Below, piece by piece: positions 1 through 12,549 of a DNA stretch of 64,000 nucleotides. Under the pieces are notes generated by a model. It was not told the DNA's origin, did not search any database, and saw only the letters and a program-made list of their open reading frames with translations. Source of the DNA: Phymorhynchus buccinoides (lineage: Eukaryota; Mollusca; Gastropoda; Neogastropoda; Raphitomidae); assembly GCA_017654935.2 (NCBI GenBank), contig CM065699.1:40274338-40338337 (forward strand), in the 5' to 3' direction. A program made the translations under genes and the position numbers. Within the stretch, counting starts at the first letter, position 1, and every line of letters begins with the position of its first letter.

Positions 1-119
1 CACAAAGACGTACAATCACATCTGTGTCTGTGGTGACTGCTTGTATTTAAAAGTCACTTGAACAAATTGGATGTATCAATCAATTTTAAAAATTTGAATC
101 AGCAACGTGAGTTAAGAAA

Positions 120-275
120 GTCATCAACAGTGAATGCCTTGATAGCTTATTGCGTAGAGCGTTTGTCTCTTATGTGAATGTTCCGAGTTCGATTCTCGGC
201 ATGGGCACATCTTTTTTTGTGTGTGGATTGTTTGTTCAATTCTTTAGTTGCATCCATTAACGATAATTATATGCT
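120..275 (+). mobile_element. tRNA-related SINE head
   Basis: Box A-like (tagcttattgcgtagagcg) and box B-like (gagttcgattctc) segments are spaced as in a tRNA gene, but the arms do not fold into a clean tRNA. The same head followed by a tttagttgYatccattaac block recurs on the minus strand at 38255-38385, so this is a dispersed retroposon family and not a functional tRNA gene. Confidence 0.5.
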
Positions 276-1035
276 TTTATTTAACCGGGAATCGATCCCA
301 GTTCCCGAGAGATGGGAATTAACTCCGAACGTCACACCAAATCTTTTCATTAAAAAAAATCACCCAGAATAAAGTCTAACTCACATTTCATTTCTGAAAG
401 ATACATATTGAATAGCAATGATGATATTATTATTCCAAAGCTAACACACTGTCACACAACAAACCATGAATTGGAATAAAAAAATCCGTAATGGCACTCC
501 GAGCATCGCGCCGAGTCAATACTGCGTCACGTCACGTGGAAAGAAGAAAAAAATTTGGGGTCACTTCGAAAAATCCGTTCAAAAAGACTAGTGGGTGCTT
601 TCCCTTGCTGTAAGAACCAAAAACGGACCAGCGAGAGTCAGGAACAGGAAGAACTAACTTAGTATATTGCATTGTGGGTAGGGAGAAAGTGAAAGTGAAC
701 GTACTAGACCTGGCGTTCAGCGGGCGCAATCGGCGCATGAGTTGACAAAATTCGGTCGAATTTGGCGTCTGTGTCCTAGAGAGGGTTAAGCTGACCTTGA
801 CATGTACTACTATGCTAGGCTTGCATTTTGTCATTCAGACATGGTAATGGAGGCAAAGCATTTCTCTCTGAAGAAAAAAAATTGGGGTCCAGGGGGCTTG
901 CCCCTTAGCTGGCGGGGCCAAGGGGTTCATCTACTTTGATGGCAATGGATGGCAATGGGTACAACGAGAAAATAATATTTTATTGATGCATTTATTTTTA
1001 AAAAAACAACAAACCACCAAAAATTAAAAAAACAT
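276..1035. other. Unassigned non-coding stretch left of the APRT exons
   Basis: No convincing exon is seen on either strand. I looked for the APRT exon that should carry the PRPP loop on the minus strand and did not find it. A short piece near 870-930 (aattggggtccaggggg) resembles the middle of the ATGGGTGCAAC-terminated MITE family. Confidence 0.4.
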
Positions 1036-1330
1036 TCTTTAGTTACCCCACCTTCTGGAAGTTCTGTGCTTGTAACTTCCTCTAATCTGCCACTCTCTTT
1101 GACTCTGCTTTTTTCCCCTTCGCTCATCTACTATCTTTCTGACTTATTGGCCCATTCTCCTGCCTTTTTTTTCAAAACAATCTTCCAACTATTTTTTTCT
1201 CCTTTGAGCTTCTCCGAAATCAGAATGTGTCGGCTGTACGCAGCCGAAAACCGGACACATTTACCTTACAAATCCTTACCCATTATGGCCATATGGCCTG
1301 GGAACGCAGAAGAAGAAGAAAACAAAAAAT
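1036..1330 (+). mobile_element. SINE-like retroposon with GAA-rich tail
   Basis: The block begins near ccaccttctggaagttctgtg and ends gggaacgcagaagaagaag. Related copies lie at 11933-12428, where the copy is rearranged, and on the minus strand at 41040-41315, where it also ends in a GAA run. A constant 3' simple-repeat tail in one orientation argues for a retroposon. I did not resolve the Pol III boxes. Confidence 0.5.
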
Positions 1331-2100
1331 TCTATCAACATACCTCCAGTGGCCAGCAAGTCGTCAACAATCACTACATGTTGACCAGGTCTGATGGCGT
1401 CTTTCTGAACCTCACACTGGTCCTGCAACAGTTAGTAACCGGCTGTCATCATCATATTTCCCATTGACAATCAATCACCCATATTCATTCTTGTTCTTCT
1501 TCCTCGTTTGATCATCCAACTTCAACGTAATGAAGACACTGATGATTAACTTGAAGAGGCCGTGTACACACATATAAGCAGATATTCCATGTGGAAACCT
1601 GTGCGCAATCCCTAAATAAGTGTTAACACGAGTGAGCCAAAAGGGAGAGAGACAAGAGACTGGTAGAAAGGAGTAGAGGAATAGAGGTACAGATTTAATT
1701 CAGGTCAAACGTTTACAATTTACACACAATTAAAACATAACAGGAAATGACCACTGAAGGCCAATTATTTACCGTTAATTATTCTATATAGACATCAAAG
1801 CACGCACAGAGAAAAAAAAGACTTTCTTTAACGATGAACCAACAAAAACATCAGTTATGCATGAAACGAAATGATACGTCAAAGTAATAACATTGAACCA
1901 TTTAAAGTGATGAAAGTGTGAGATGGAGGTCCGGAAATCTGAAACTAGAATTCCTGAAAATTCCAAAACCCAAAATTGAAAAAAACAACAACTTCAACTT
2001 CAAATTTGTGTTGAGTGGGGATAATAAAGTGGTGGGGGTGGGCAGGAAAGGGTGTGTGTGTGTGTGATGTTTGTAATTTTCTAAGATTATTGTTGAGATA
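1331..2100. other. Unassigned AT-rich non-coding stretch
   Basis: Short open frames only. Nothing is recognisable except a short TG run near 2050-2065. Confidence 0.35.
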
Positions 2101-2890
2101 CCTCAGTTTCGACTGCCAATTCAGTGAATCATTTATGCCCTTGGTGCATTCGGGTCAAAGTCATGGGGATCAGTGTGTTCTGGGGAGCTGTCGATGGACG
2201 GACGTGGGGGCATCCTCGGAGGAGGACCTCGCTCACGCCGGCTCCGCGACAAAGACATTATTGTCGTCAGTAGGGGGGCTTAATAGGTGGTGTCTTGCGC
2301 ACAGGTTCCACTGAACTGAGTCCACCGAGGTGACTCAGCAGCTGGTGCAGTGTCTCCTCGGTTGGTTGCCTCCTGACGGCCTAACATAGATTGGCTCCCC
2401 TTGAACTGCTGGTTTTGGATTCTGCGATTTGAATACAAGCCGGGGTGTGACTGCGGGTTGGCGCTCAGAATGAGCGGCCTGAGAGCAACGCCACTGTACA
2501 GCCCAAAAGATGGGACAGCAAAAAAGAAAAAAAAAGAAGACATTATTGTCATGTCGTCAGTAGGGGGTCTTAGTAGGTGGTGTTCTGAACAGGCTCCACT
2601 GAACTCCACCGAAGTGACTCAGCAGCAGTGCAGTGTCTCCTCGGTTGGTTGAACAAGCCGGGGTGTGACTGTGGGTTGGCGCTCGGAATGAGCGGCCTGA
2701 CAGCAACGTCACTGTATGGCCCAGAAGATGGGATAGCAAAAAAAAGAAGAAGACATTATTGTCATGTCGTCAGTCTTAGTAGGTGGTGTTCTGAACAGGC
2801 TCCACTGAACTCCACCGAAGTGACTCAGCAGCAGTGCAGTGTCTCCTCGGGTCGGTTGCCTAAAAAAAAACCACAACAAAATTATTGTTG
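2101..2890. repeat. Dispersed repeat of about 450 bp with two further partial copies in tandem
   Basis: The block containing ctcctcggttggttgcctcctgacggcctaacat is followed by two shortened repeats of the cagtagggg...ggtggtgttctgaacaggctccactgaac segment. Inverse-oriented relatives are at 21465-21870 and 27140-27370. All copies border A/T-rich tracts. The open frames across it are coincidental. Confidence 0.5.
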
Positions 2891-2902
2891 AACCATACGT
2901 AC

Positions 2903-3140
2903 TGTCCCATACTCCAGCTGATACTCCACGCGGCTGCAGTCTCCCGGGAGCTTGCCGGCCTTTCTGACGGGAACGAAAGCCTTCTGGAGCCGTGACGCCA
3001 TCATGGGGCCAAAGAGAAAGCCCCGGGATTCCAGGCCCACGATCACTTCTGCCTCGGGTGCCGCCTTGCGCACACTCTCACACAGCAGGTCGATGAGGGT
3101 GTCGAACGCTTCAGGGTTTCTGAGCACCGGGAAAATGTCT
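2903..3140 (-). CDS. APRT: Adenine phosphoribosyltransferase, coding exon 2
   Basis: APRT makes AMP from adenine and PRPP in the cytosol (purine salvage). This exon is 238 nt: one base completing an Arg codon split with exon 1, then 79 codons. The translation has RDIFPVLRNPEAFDTLIDLL, then the hallmark VGLESRGFLFGP, then RKAGKLPG and YQLEYGT, in the order found in animal APRTs. The acceptor is ttccag|AGAC at 3140 and the donor ACA|gtacgt just below 2903, giving phase 0 for the next exon. That exon should carry the PRPP-binding VDDxxATGGT loop; it is not in the window, so the gene continues past the left edge. Base composition is clearly more GC-rich than the flanks. I see no frame break, and the copy looks intact and spliced, not a retrocopy. 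Confidence 0.93.
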
Positions 3141-3419
3141 CTGGAAGATAGAAAAGAAAAAAAGAAGAAGAAATAACAGCATGTACGTACACCAATTTGC
3201 TGGAATCACAATTCGATAGAGAATATTAAGGGGCTACATAGATTGTTAAAGACACTGACCCACCACGATTAAGTCCCTTGGTTTTTTTTTCTGGGTAGCT
3301 GTGACCCACATACAAATGCCCCCAACTTCAAATTGAGGCTGCTCTTTAAAATATTTCGTTTTGAATTTGGGGGCATTTGTATGGGAGTCAAACCTGGTCA
3401 AAACAAGATTTGTTCACAT

Positions 3420-4855
3420 CATCGTGTTGATTATTTTGTCCTTGATACTAATGATAGTATCTTCTTCGTCTTCACGTCTTCGTGTTGATTATTTTGTCTT
3501 TTGTCCTTGATACTAATGACAGTTTCTTCTTCTTCTTCTTCACTTCTTCGTGTTGATTATTTTGTCCTTTGTCCTTGATACTAATGACAGTTTCTTCTTC
3601 TTCTTCTTCTTCACTTCTTCATGTTGATTACTTTGTCCTTTGTCCTTGATACTAATGACAGTTTTCTTCTTCTTCTTCTTCTTCTTCTTCTTCCACTTCT
3701 TCATGTTGATTACTTTGTCCTTTGTCCTTGATACTAATGACAGTTTCTTCTTCTTCTTCACTTCTTCATGTTGATTACTTTGTCCTTGATACTAATGACA
3801 GTTTCTTCTTCTTCTTCTTCTTCTTCACTTCTTCATGTTGATTACTTTGTCCTTTGTCCTTGATACTAATGACAGTTTCTTCTTCTTCTTCTTCACTTCT
3901 TCATGTTGATTACTTTGTCCTTTGTCCTTGATACTAATGACAGTTTCTTCTTCTTCTTCTTCACTTCTTCATGTTGATTACTTTGTCCTTTGTCCTTGAT
4001 ACTAATGACAGTTTTCTTCTTCTTCTTCTTCTTCTTCTTCATGTTGATTACTTTGTCCTTTGTCCTTGATACTAATGACAGTTTCTTCTTCTTCTTCACT
4101 TCTTCATGTTGATTACTTTGTCCTTTGTCCTTGATACTAATGACAGTTTCTTCTTCTTCTTCTTCACTTCTTCATGTTGATTACTTTGTCCTTTGTCCTT
4201 GATACTAATGACAGTTTCTTCTTCTTCTTCTTCTTCTTCACTTCTTCATGTTGATTACTTTGTCCTTTGTCCTTGATACTAATGACAGTTTCTTCTTCTT
4301 CTTCACTTCTTCATGTTGATTACTTTGTCCTTTGTCCTTGATACTAATGACAGTTTCTTCTTCTTCTTCTTCACTTCTTCATGTTGATTACTTTGTCCTT
4401 TGTCCTTGATACTAATGACAGTTTCTTCTTCTTCTTCTTCACTTCTTCATGTTGATTACTTTGTCCTTTGTCCTTGATACTAATGACAGTTTCTTCTTCT
4501 TCTTCTTCTTCTTCATTCTTGATGTTGATTACTTTGTCCTTTGTCCTTGATACTAATGACAGTTTCTTCTTCTTCTTCTTCTTCTTCATGTTGATTACTT
4601 TGTCCTTTGTCCTTGATACTAATGACAGTTTCTTCTTCTTCTTCTTCTTCTTCACTTCTTCATGTTGATTACTTTGTCCTTTGTCCTTGATACTAATGAC
4701 AGTTTCTTCTTCTTCTTCTTCACTTCTTCATGTTGATTACTTTGTCCTTTGTCCTTGATACTAATGACAGTTTCTTCTTCTTCTTCACTTCTTCATGTTG
4801 ATTACTTTGTCCTTTGTCCTTGATACTAATGACAGTTTCTTCTTCTTCTTCTTCA
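3420..4855. repeat. TTC-rich minisatellite in APRT intron 1
   Basis: About 20 head-to-tail units of roughly 66-80 bp. Each is a variable (TTC)n run plus a constant core: cttcatgttgattactttg, tcctttgtccttgatac, taatgacag. Unit length varies mainly through the number of TTC triplets. The first units carry cgtgttgattatt in place of catgttgattact. Lysine- and glutamate-rich open frames here are translations of the array. Confidence 0.95.
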
Positions 4856-5019
4856 GTTTGTTTGCTTCATGGTGGGTTTTTTTTCTTTCTTTTTGGTTAG
4901 CAATGTATTAAACTGACAAGATACACCCCAGCAAAAACAAACCAACAAAGAAAATAAATAAACAAAACAATGAAAAACAAACAACCCACACCCATTATGC
5001 CCATATGGAAAAAATAATT

Positions 5020-5224
5020 ACCATATTTTACGGACTATAAGACACACCTGATTATAAGGCACACCCCCCCCCCCCCCCCCCCCCCCCCCAACCCCCAAAA
5101 AATTTGACACACAATTCAGACTTTGTATACTCTATTTCCTTACTATATTATCCATCACATTATAAGGCGCAGGGGTCTTAGTCTGGGGAAAAAGTATCGC
5201 CTTATAGTCTGCAAAATACAGTAT
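5020..5224. mobile_element. MITE-like element with CGGACTATAAG terminal inverted repeats
   Basis: The left end ccatattttacggactataag pairs with the right end cttatagtctgcaaaatacag. The interior has a poly-C tract near 5065-5090 and the family block caggggtctKagtctgggg. Relatives are at 47308-47467, 47466-47622 and 50268-50437, with partial copies near 16250-16735 and 53650-53690. The superfamily is not assigned. Confidence 0.65.
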
Positions 5225-5542
5225 TTATCACAAAAGGCCTGTGCACCTTGGAAGCATTAAATACCTTCTGCCCCCCTCCCTCCCCACCCCCTCCTTCTGT
5301 CCTCCCCCCCCCCCCTCCATAACCACCACACCAGCAGTGGCCATAGCGTTACACACACTACCATGACAAACCATAAGTTTACGATAGAGCAAAGGCACAT
5401 CTGCCACACCCATCAAAGAAGCAATACGAACTAGTGCACAAATGAACAATGAGCATAATTATAATCTATCTAGCTATTTTGGCCACCATCACCCTTGTGA
5501 CTACATGTCCTCAAATTAGTAATATGCTCACACAAAAAAACA

Positions 5543-5857
5543 ACTCAATTCGAGGCTGGTAGATTGAGGTCCCTTTTATTGGAAACAAAACAAACGTTTC
5601 TGGCCATAAGCCCGTCTTCAGTGTGGCCAGTGTGGCTTATGGCCAGAAACGTTTTGGCCATAAGCCCGTCTTCAGTGTGGCTTATGGCCAGAAACGTTTT
5701 GGCCATAAGCCCGTCTTCAGTGTGGCCACTGTGGCTTATGGCCAGAAACGTTTTGGCCATAAGCCCGTCTTCAGTGTGGCCAGTGTGGCTTATGGCCAGA
5801 AACGTTTTGTTTTGTTTCCAATAAAAGGGACCTCAATCTACCAGCCTCGAATTGAGT
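5543..5857. mobile_element. Foldback element with internal tandem repeats
   Basis: Inverted ends of about 65 bp (actcaattcgaggctggtag at the left, its complement at the right, both continuing through gaccttt and gaaacaaaac-type blocks) enclose four palindromic units. Each unit is built from ggccataagcccgtcttcag and cttatggccagaaacgtttt. The architecture resembles the tandem-repeat-containing MITEs known from bivalves; that comparison is by structure only. Confidence 0.75.
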
Positions 5858-6087
5858 GTTTTTTGTGCCTTAACTTAGGTCCCAGTGGTCATTTCTATTC
5901 TCAAGTATGCTCACACAGGTCTGAAAGAGATAACAGTGCATGGAACCTTACCTCCCTTATATTAATAAGACTCCCCCTTATAATAAGACTTCCCCCCACT
6001 TAAGACGTACTTCTCTGGGACATTTCCCTTCTTTGTAAGTATTAAAATTACCTCCCTTAAATACAACTCTCTCCCACTTAAGACCTG

Positions 6088-6094
6088 TTTTGTG

Positions 6095-6143
<49 letters not shown>

Positions 6144-6420
6144 CATGCATGTGTGCATACATGTGTGCTTGTGTGTGTTTTGGTTTTGTGGGTTGTGTGT
6201 GCACGCATGTGTGTGTGTGTGTCTGTGTTTGTGTGCGTGCGTGTCTGTGTGTCTGTCTGCGTGCGTACGTTTTTGTGTGAGGGTGTTTGTGTATGTGTGT
6301 TGGTGTATGTGGTCAGTCCATGCGGCTCGGTTGCTGTGGCTTACCGAATGGGGTATGAACGAGTTGGCGTCGATAAATATGTGTGTTTATGTGTGTGTAT
6401 GTGCGCGTGTGCGTGTGCGC

Positions 6421-6461
<41 letters not shown>

Positions 6462-6475
6462 TTAGAGAGAGAGAG
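6088..6475. repeat. TG/GT microsatellite cluster
   Basis: Near-pure (GT)n at 6096-6140 and 6424-6464, with degenerate GT/GC sequence between them and a short (GA)n at 6464-6478. Confidence 0.95.
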
Positions 6476-6559
6476 AGAGTTGCTTTGTATATGCGCTGTT
6501 GCTGGTTGGTGTCATTCTTGAATGCTGTTTTTGTTGTCTTTTGATGAATCATTGATTGT

Positions 6560-6626
6560 AAAGCGTTTGGGCTCATCTGAGGTACAACGCTATATAAATG
6601 TACAATTATTATTATTATTATTATTT
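6560..6626 (+). mobile_element. 3' end of an (ATT)n-tailed retroposon
   Basis: The sequence gtaaagcgtttgggctcatc ... gcTatataaatg followed by (ATT)n matches two other 3' ends, at 20930-21007 and 38980-39050. A conserved stem-like end plus ATT tail in constant orientation is typical of LINE or SINE 3' ends. Confidence 0.55.
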
Positions 6627-6771
6627 TCTGATGCTTTTTCAAGGTCTTAAAAGGGAGGTTAAAAGAGACCACCGCTCAAGAACAAGGATGTAAATAAAGT
6701 TTGTGTGAAGTGTTGAAGCATTGTCATTGAAAATCAACACTTTTATCTGCATATCGCTCCCTTACCCACTC

Positions 6772-8500
6772 TTCCATCTCACTACCCCGCACCACACCCA
6801 CTCCTCCACATCACGCCCACTCTTCCACCTCATTCCTCCACACCACACACACTCTTCTGCACAAAACCCACTCTTCCACCTCACTCCTCCACACTACACC
6901 CACTCTTCCACCTAATTCTTCAACACCACACCCACTCTTCCACCTCACTCCTCCACACCACACCCACTCTTCCACATGACACCCACTCTTCCACACCACA
7001 CCCACTCTTCCACACCACTCTTCCACCTCTCATCCACACCACACCCACTCTTCCACTTCACTGCTCCACACCACACCCACTCTTCCACCTCACTCCTCCA
7101 CACCACACCCACTCTTCCACCACACCTACTCTTCCACCTCACTCCTCCACACCACACCCACTCTTCCACCTGACTGCTCCACACAACACCCACTCTTCCA
7201 CCTCACTCCTCCACATCACACCCACTCTTCCACACCACCCACTCTTCCATGCCATTCTTCCACACCACACCCACTCTTCCACATCACACCCACTCTTCCA
7301 CACCACACCCACTCTTCCACATCATTCTTCCACACCACACCCACTCCCCCACATCACACCCACTCTTCCACACCACTCCCCCACTCTTCTGCCTCATTCC
7401 TCCACACCCACTCTTCCACATCACTCCCACTCTTCCATGTCACTCCCCCACATCACTCTTCCACATCACTCCCCACATCACACCCACACATCACACCCAC
7501 TCTTTCACCTCATTCCTCCACACCATACCCACTCTTCCACCTCACTCCTTCACATCACACCCACTCTTCCACCTCATCACACCCACTCTTCTCCACATAT
7601 CACACACTCTTCCACCTCACTCGACTCTTCCATATCTCACCCACTCTTCCACCTCACTCCTCCATACCTCTTCCACATCACTCCTCTACACCTCACCCAC
7701 TCTTCCACACCTCACCCACTCTTCCACCTCACTCCTCCACACCACACCCACCTCACTCCTCCACATTTCACCCACTCTTCCACCTCACTCCTCCACACCT
7801 CACCCACTATTCCACCTCACTCGTCCACACCACACCCACTCTACCACCTCACTACACACCTCATCCACTCTTCCACCTCACCCCCCACACACACCCACTC
7901 CTCCAAACTCACACACACCCTTCCACCTCACTGCTCACCCACTTTTCCACCTCACTCCTCCATGCCACACCCACTTTTCCACCTCACTCCTCCACACCTC
8001 ACCCACTCTTCTACCTCACTCATCCACACCTCACCCACTCTTCCACCTCACCTCACCCACTCTTCCACCTCACTCCTCCACACCTCACCCACTCTTCCAC
8101 CTCACTCCTCCACACCTCACCCACTCTACCACCTCACTGCACACCTCACCCACTCTTCCACCTCACACCTCCACTCTTCCACCTCACTGCACACCTCATC
8201 CACTCTTCCACCTCACTCCTCCAAACTCACACCCACTCTTCCACATCACACCCACTCTTCCACCTCCTCCAAACTCACACCCACCTCACTCCTCCACACT
8301 ACACCCACTCTTCCACCCCACTACTCCATACCACACCCACTCTTCCACCTCACTCCTCCACATCACACCCACTCTTCCACCTCACTCATCCACACCACAC
8401 CCACTCTTCCACCTCAATCCTCCACACCACACCCACTCTTCCACCTCCACATCACACCCACTCTTCCACACTACATCCACACTTCCGCCTCCCCCCCCCC
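6772..8500. repeat. Nearly G-free satellite in APRT intron 1
   Basis: Roughly 1.7 kb of variants of a unit of about 32 bp built from cactcttccacctcactcc and tccacaccacaccca. The plus strand has almost no G, so the APRT sense strand (minus) has almost no C. Units vary by small losses and by cctc/caca exchange. All open frames in it are repeat translations. Confidence 0.93.
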
Positions 8501-8990
8501 CACCTCCCACTACAGACCTACTGGTCTGTCTCTTCAACACGTACCACACCCACATATTTTCTGCTTTTACATTAACCCTTTTTGGCTTTTGTGTCACACA
8601 GACAGACACACACATGCACACACGCATGCATGCATGCACACACACACATACCGACAGACCTCCATGGCCATGCAACACATTCTTTTGTTTTACTTGTCTT
8701 CTTCTTCTTCCTTTGACCATCCGCCTTCGTCGTGTCGAAGATTCTGATGGTACACGCTAAGAAAACTGATGAAAAGTACACACTTCACAACTGGGCAAAG
8801 GTGCAGTGGTTTTTACTTGATTAACATCCACCCATCCACCCACCCCCTCTCCCCCAACAATTAATATGTTGACGAAATATGCCTGACGAAAGCTCTAGGA
8901 GCTGATAGCTTGCTCAACTCTGTCTCTTCCTGCAATGATTACCTGGTAATGTTTTTTTTTTACAATTTCTTGAGTTATGTTTGGCAGCAC
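8501..8990. other. Intronic DNA next to the satellite, with short CA-rich runs
   Basis: Short CA/CATG-rich tract at 8598-8662, a poly-C tract near 8486-8505, otherwise nothing recognisable. Confidence 0.3.
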
Positions 8991-9005
8991 TACTCAACAT
9001 AGCAT

Positions 9006-9238
9006 GCATGTCGCATGAAAATAGGTAGCTCGTAAAAATAAGTAGCTCGCTACTATGAGAGACTGTATTTGCGACAACCACAAATTTCACTTTTTCTGTA
9101 CTTTAGTTTAACCATTTACCCTATCCCTAGAAAAAAGTGAAATTTGTGGTTCATGTTCAATGTCGCAAATACACACTGTCATGGGTAGCGAGCTACTTAT
9201 TTTTTACGAGCTACCTTTTTTCATGCGACAATGCATAC
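9006..9238. mobile_element. Foldback element just inside APRT intron 1
   Basis: Two arms of about 90-100 bp are inverted copies: tgtcgcatgaaaaTaggtag, ctcgtaaaaataagtagctcg and ccacaaatttcacttttt at the left, with their complements at the right. The spacer is about 35 bp. The right end lies about 40 bp from the exon 1 donor. Confidence 0.8.
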
Positions 9239-9276
9239 CTGCGGAAGTCATGTGAACGAGGTTTTTTTTCTCTCAC

Positions 9277-9353
9277 CTGAACAAAATGCCTTTCTTCGGG
9301 AAGTCCTGGTGGTCTGTGATCAACTCTTTGATTTTTTCTATGCCGTTTGCCAT
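9277..9353 (-). CDS. APRT: Adenine phosphoribosyltransferase, coding exon 1 (N-terminus)
   Basis: This exon encodes the first 25 residues, MANGIEKIKELITDHQDFPK then KGILF, plus two bases of the Arg codon finished by exon 2. The D-(F/Y)-P-K-x-G-I-x-F motif is the classic APRT N-terminus. The donor is AG|gtgaga, and the phase (25 codons plus 2 nt) matches exon 2 exactly, so joining keeps the frame. ATG at 9353 is the first in-frame start and lies where family proteins begin. The intron to exon 2 is 6.1 kb. The gene is divergent to CCDC102A, whose translated exon 1 begins 2.0 kb away. Confidence 0.93.
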
Positions 9354-10290
9354 GATGACGATCTAGCTAGCTAGTCTCTTCGACCCTGCAACAATTTATC
9401 GCTGAGAAGTGGCGTCTCAGGTCTGCCACGTATCTATCCTGCATGCAGACTGTAAAACACTTGTGATGAAGTTGGCTGCTTCAGGCGAAGAAGACTTGTG
9501 GTTGGAAATGCGGCGTCTGCTCTGCGTCGGCCGTCATGCAAGATCGATTTTTAGCCAAATAAGAACAACAATCAAAAACATTTTTTGAGGCCAATTCAGT
9601 TTCTCGCGGATTGAAAAACTAGACTTTAACCAGAAACAGTGCAAACATATTCAATATAAAATCATTATTAGTGTAATATTTATTGGAATTATTATCCGGA
9701 TAAAGGTTGTTCCTAAACGGCTTTACTATTGTTCACGTTACTTCTCGCGCAATTATCGTTCTTTGATATTTCGTCTGCAGTCCTAGGCATAAATTCGACC
9801 AAGTAAATGATTATCATTCAGAAATGTAGACCTGATTCACCAGGACGTTTCTTTGTGGTGTAAATAAAGAAAATATCGTGATCGAACACCGTAGCCTTTG
9901 AGTCCACTTATGTTCAAGTCGCTTATAATATAATATTCATGATCTGATGCGGTAAGTTGGTTCAATTTCACGTTCATGTTCAATCATTCTCTGCTTTGAA
10001 ATTTTTTTCTTCTTTCTTCAAAGTGAAATTCTTGTGTGTGACAACTAATACTAGGCCTACTACTGTACTAGTCTCAATCTGACAATCAGTCAGTGAGACT
10101 TGAGTTTTGTCAGTGTTAGAGGAGACATTTATGGGCAACGCACTTAACTAATTGTCTGGTGAAACTGAAAGTTATAATATAATGTTTGATGTTGACTGTA
10201 GTAACAGTACTAACAGTAGTAACACCCCAAAGAACTTCAGTTTCATTATGATTAATTTATTATCAACAGCATAATTCGTCTTCTTCTTCC
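9354..10290. promoter_or_regulatory. Probable divergent promoter region of APRT and CCDC102A
   Basis: This is the DNA directly 5' of the APRT start. It must contain the APRT promoter and 5' UTR, and perhaps the untranslated first exon of CCDC102A. It is locally richer in CpG near 9400-9560 (ggcgtctgctctgcgtcggcc). I see no convincing TATA box or defined element, so the call rests on position. Confidence 0.4.
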
Positions 10291-10600
10291 AATTGGGGAT
10301 GTTTATCCTGCCCCATGCCCAAAGTCTTCGTTTAGACTGCTATTGGCGCACATGATGCATAGTTTCGTGTTTTAGCTAATAACCTCCGTTCCACCCTGCC
10401 ACACACGGCCTACTCGTAACCAATACTGCAAGCAGGAATTGTGGAATGAAAGAAAAGAAGGAATAAAAATTATTAAATACAAAAAAAAACAAAAAAATAC
10501 TGCAATAGTGGAATGGGCTTTAACGTGCGTGCAAGATCTTGTGCGTGCGTTTGCACACACAGGACCTCGGTTTTACTTTTAGGTCTCATCCGTTGGGATT
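10290..10600. repeat. Dispersed repeat: cttgtgcgtgcgtttgcacac family
   Basis: The block runs gggatgtttatcctgcccca ... agatcttgtgcgtgcgttYg ... ggacctcggttt. Relatives are at 23390-23620, 33540-33860 and 42365-42600. Several copies adjoin tRNA-like heads, so the family is probably a SINE. Confidence 0.5.
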
Positions 10601-10660
10601 ATGAATATGAGCAGTGACTAACCAACTGAGCTATTGATATGAGGCATGATTGAGCTGATA

Positions 10661-10884
10661 CAGTGGAACCTCCCTTATAAGACCTTCAAAAATCATCCAA
10701 AATGAGGTCTTATATTAGTTATAAAGGAGGGGTCTTATAAGGGAGGTAATTTTAATACTTACAAAGAAGGGCAATGTCTACATATAATTTATGTTTTACG
10801 TCCTCCCAATCTTTAAAGTCTTGGGCAATGTCTCAGAGAAGTAGGTCTCATATGGGAGGGAGTCTTATAAGGGAGGTTCCACTG
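10661..10884. mobile_element. Tc1/mariner (pogo/Tigger)-type MITE
   Basis: Terminal repeats cagtggaacctcccttataa and its complement are flanked on both sides by TA, the target duplication of Tc1/mariner elements. The same family is at 42795-42956, 45853-46197 and 46216-46728. CAGTGG-type ends are typical of the pogo/Tigger branch; that assignment is by end sequence only. Confidence 0.7.
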
Positions 10885-10908
10885 TACCTGTGTTGTAAAC
10901 TTGTATCC

Positions 10909-11154
10909 TTAACCCTTTCACCGCCAGCCATATTTCAGCCAAAATTTTCAATTAAATTTACGTGGGTGGAGAACAAAATCCATCTGCAGTATTGGGGATT
11001 CTTCTGTGACATATTTAAAATAAGGTCTATCCTTGCTTCCCCAAACTAAGACAATAGGGTCTTTGGATAATAGACCCCAATTTGATGCCTTTTAGTGACA
11101 TAGGTGTTAAATCACTGTGGTGCTAAAATGCGATTTTGGCGGTGAAAGGGTTAA
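10909..11154. mobile_element. piggyBac-like MITE (TTAA-flanked)
   Basis: The element runs TTAACCCTTTCACCGCCA ... TGGCGGTGAAAGGGTTAA, with TTAA at both ends and CCC as the first bases inside. This matches the target site and end rule of piggyBac elements. The interior block gtctttggataa ... tttgatgccttttagtgacat is conserved in all copies of the window. Confidence 0.75.
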
Positions 11155-11354
11155 TCTTTACTGTTTTAATTCTTTCACTGGTGGTAGTGGTACATGATGT
11201 ATCAATCAAATTTATGAATTGATGTTTTTCTCGGTTCTGCCTTCTGGTCCACATAAATAATTGAGTTATTATTTGTGAGGAAACAGTTCAGTTTGCACAG
11301 ATTCATCTCATTAATATTTTATTAATGTATACGCATTGCTTTAACAGAAATTGA

Positions 11355-12549
<1,195 letters not shown>

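Noticed and set aside
133..205. Functional tRNA gene
   Set aside because: Box A and B present but the cloverleaf stems do not close, and the same block recurs at 38255-38385 with a common non-tRNA extension; a SINE head.
3540..4655. Lys/Ser-rich open frames (KKKKKLSLVSRTKDKV)
   Set aside because: They are translations of the TTC minisatellite; no start context, splice signals or family match.
7249..8760. Long open frame of 503 codons rich in His/Pro/Ser/Thr, and overlapping ones
   Set aside because: Frame stays open because the G-free satellite rarely makes stops in these frames; pure repeat translation inside an APRT intron.
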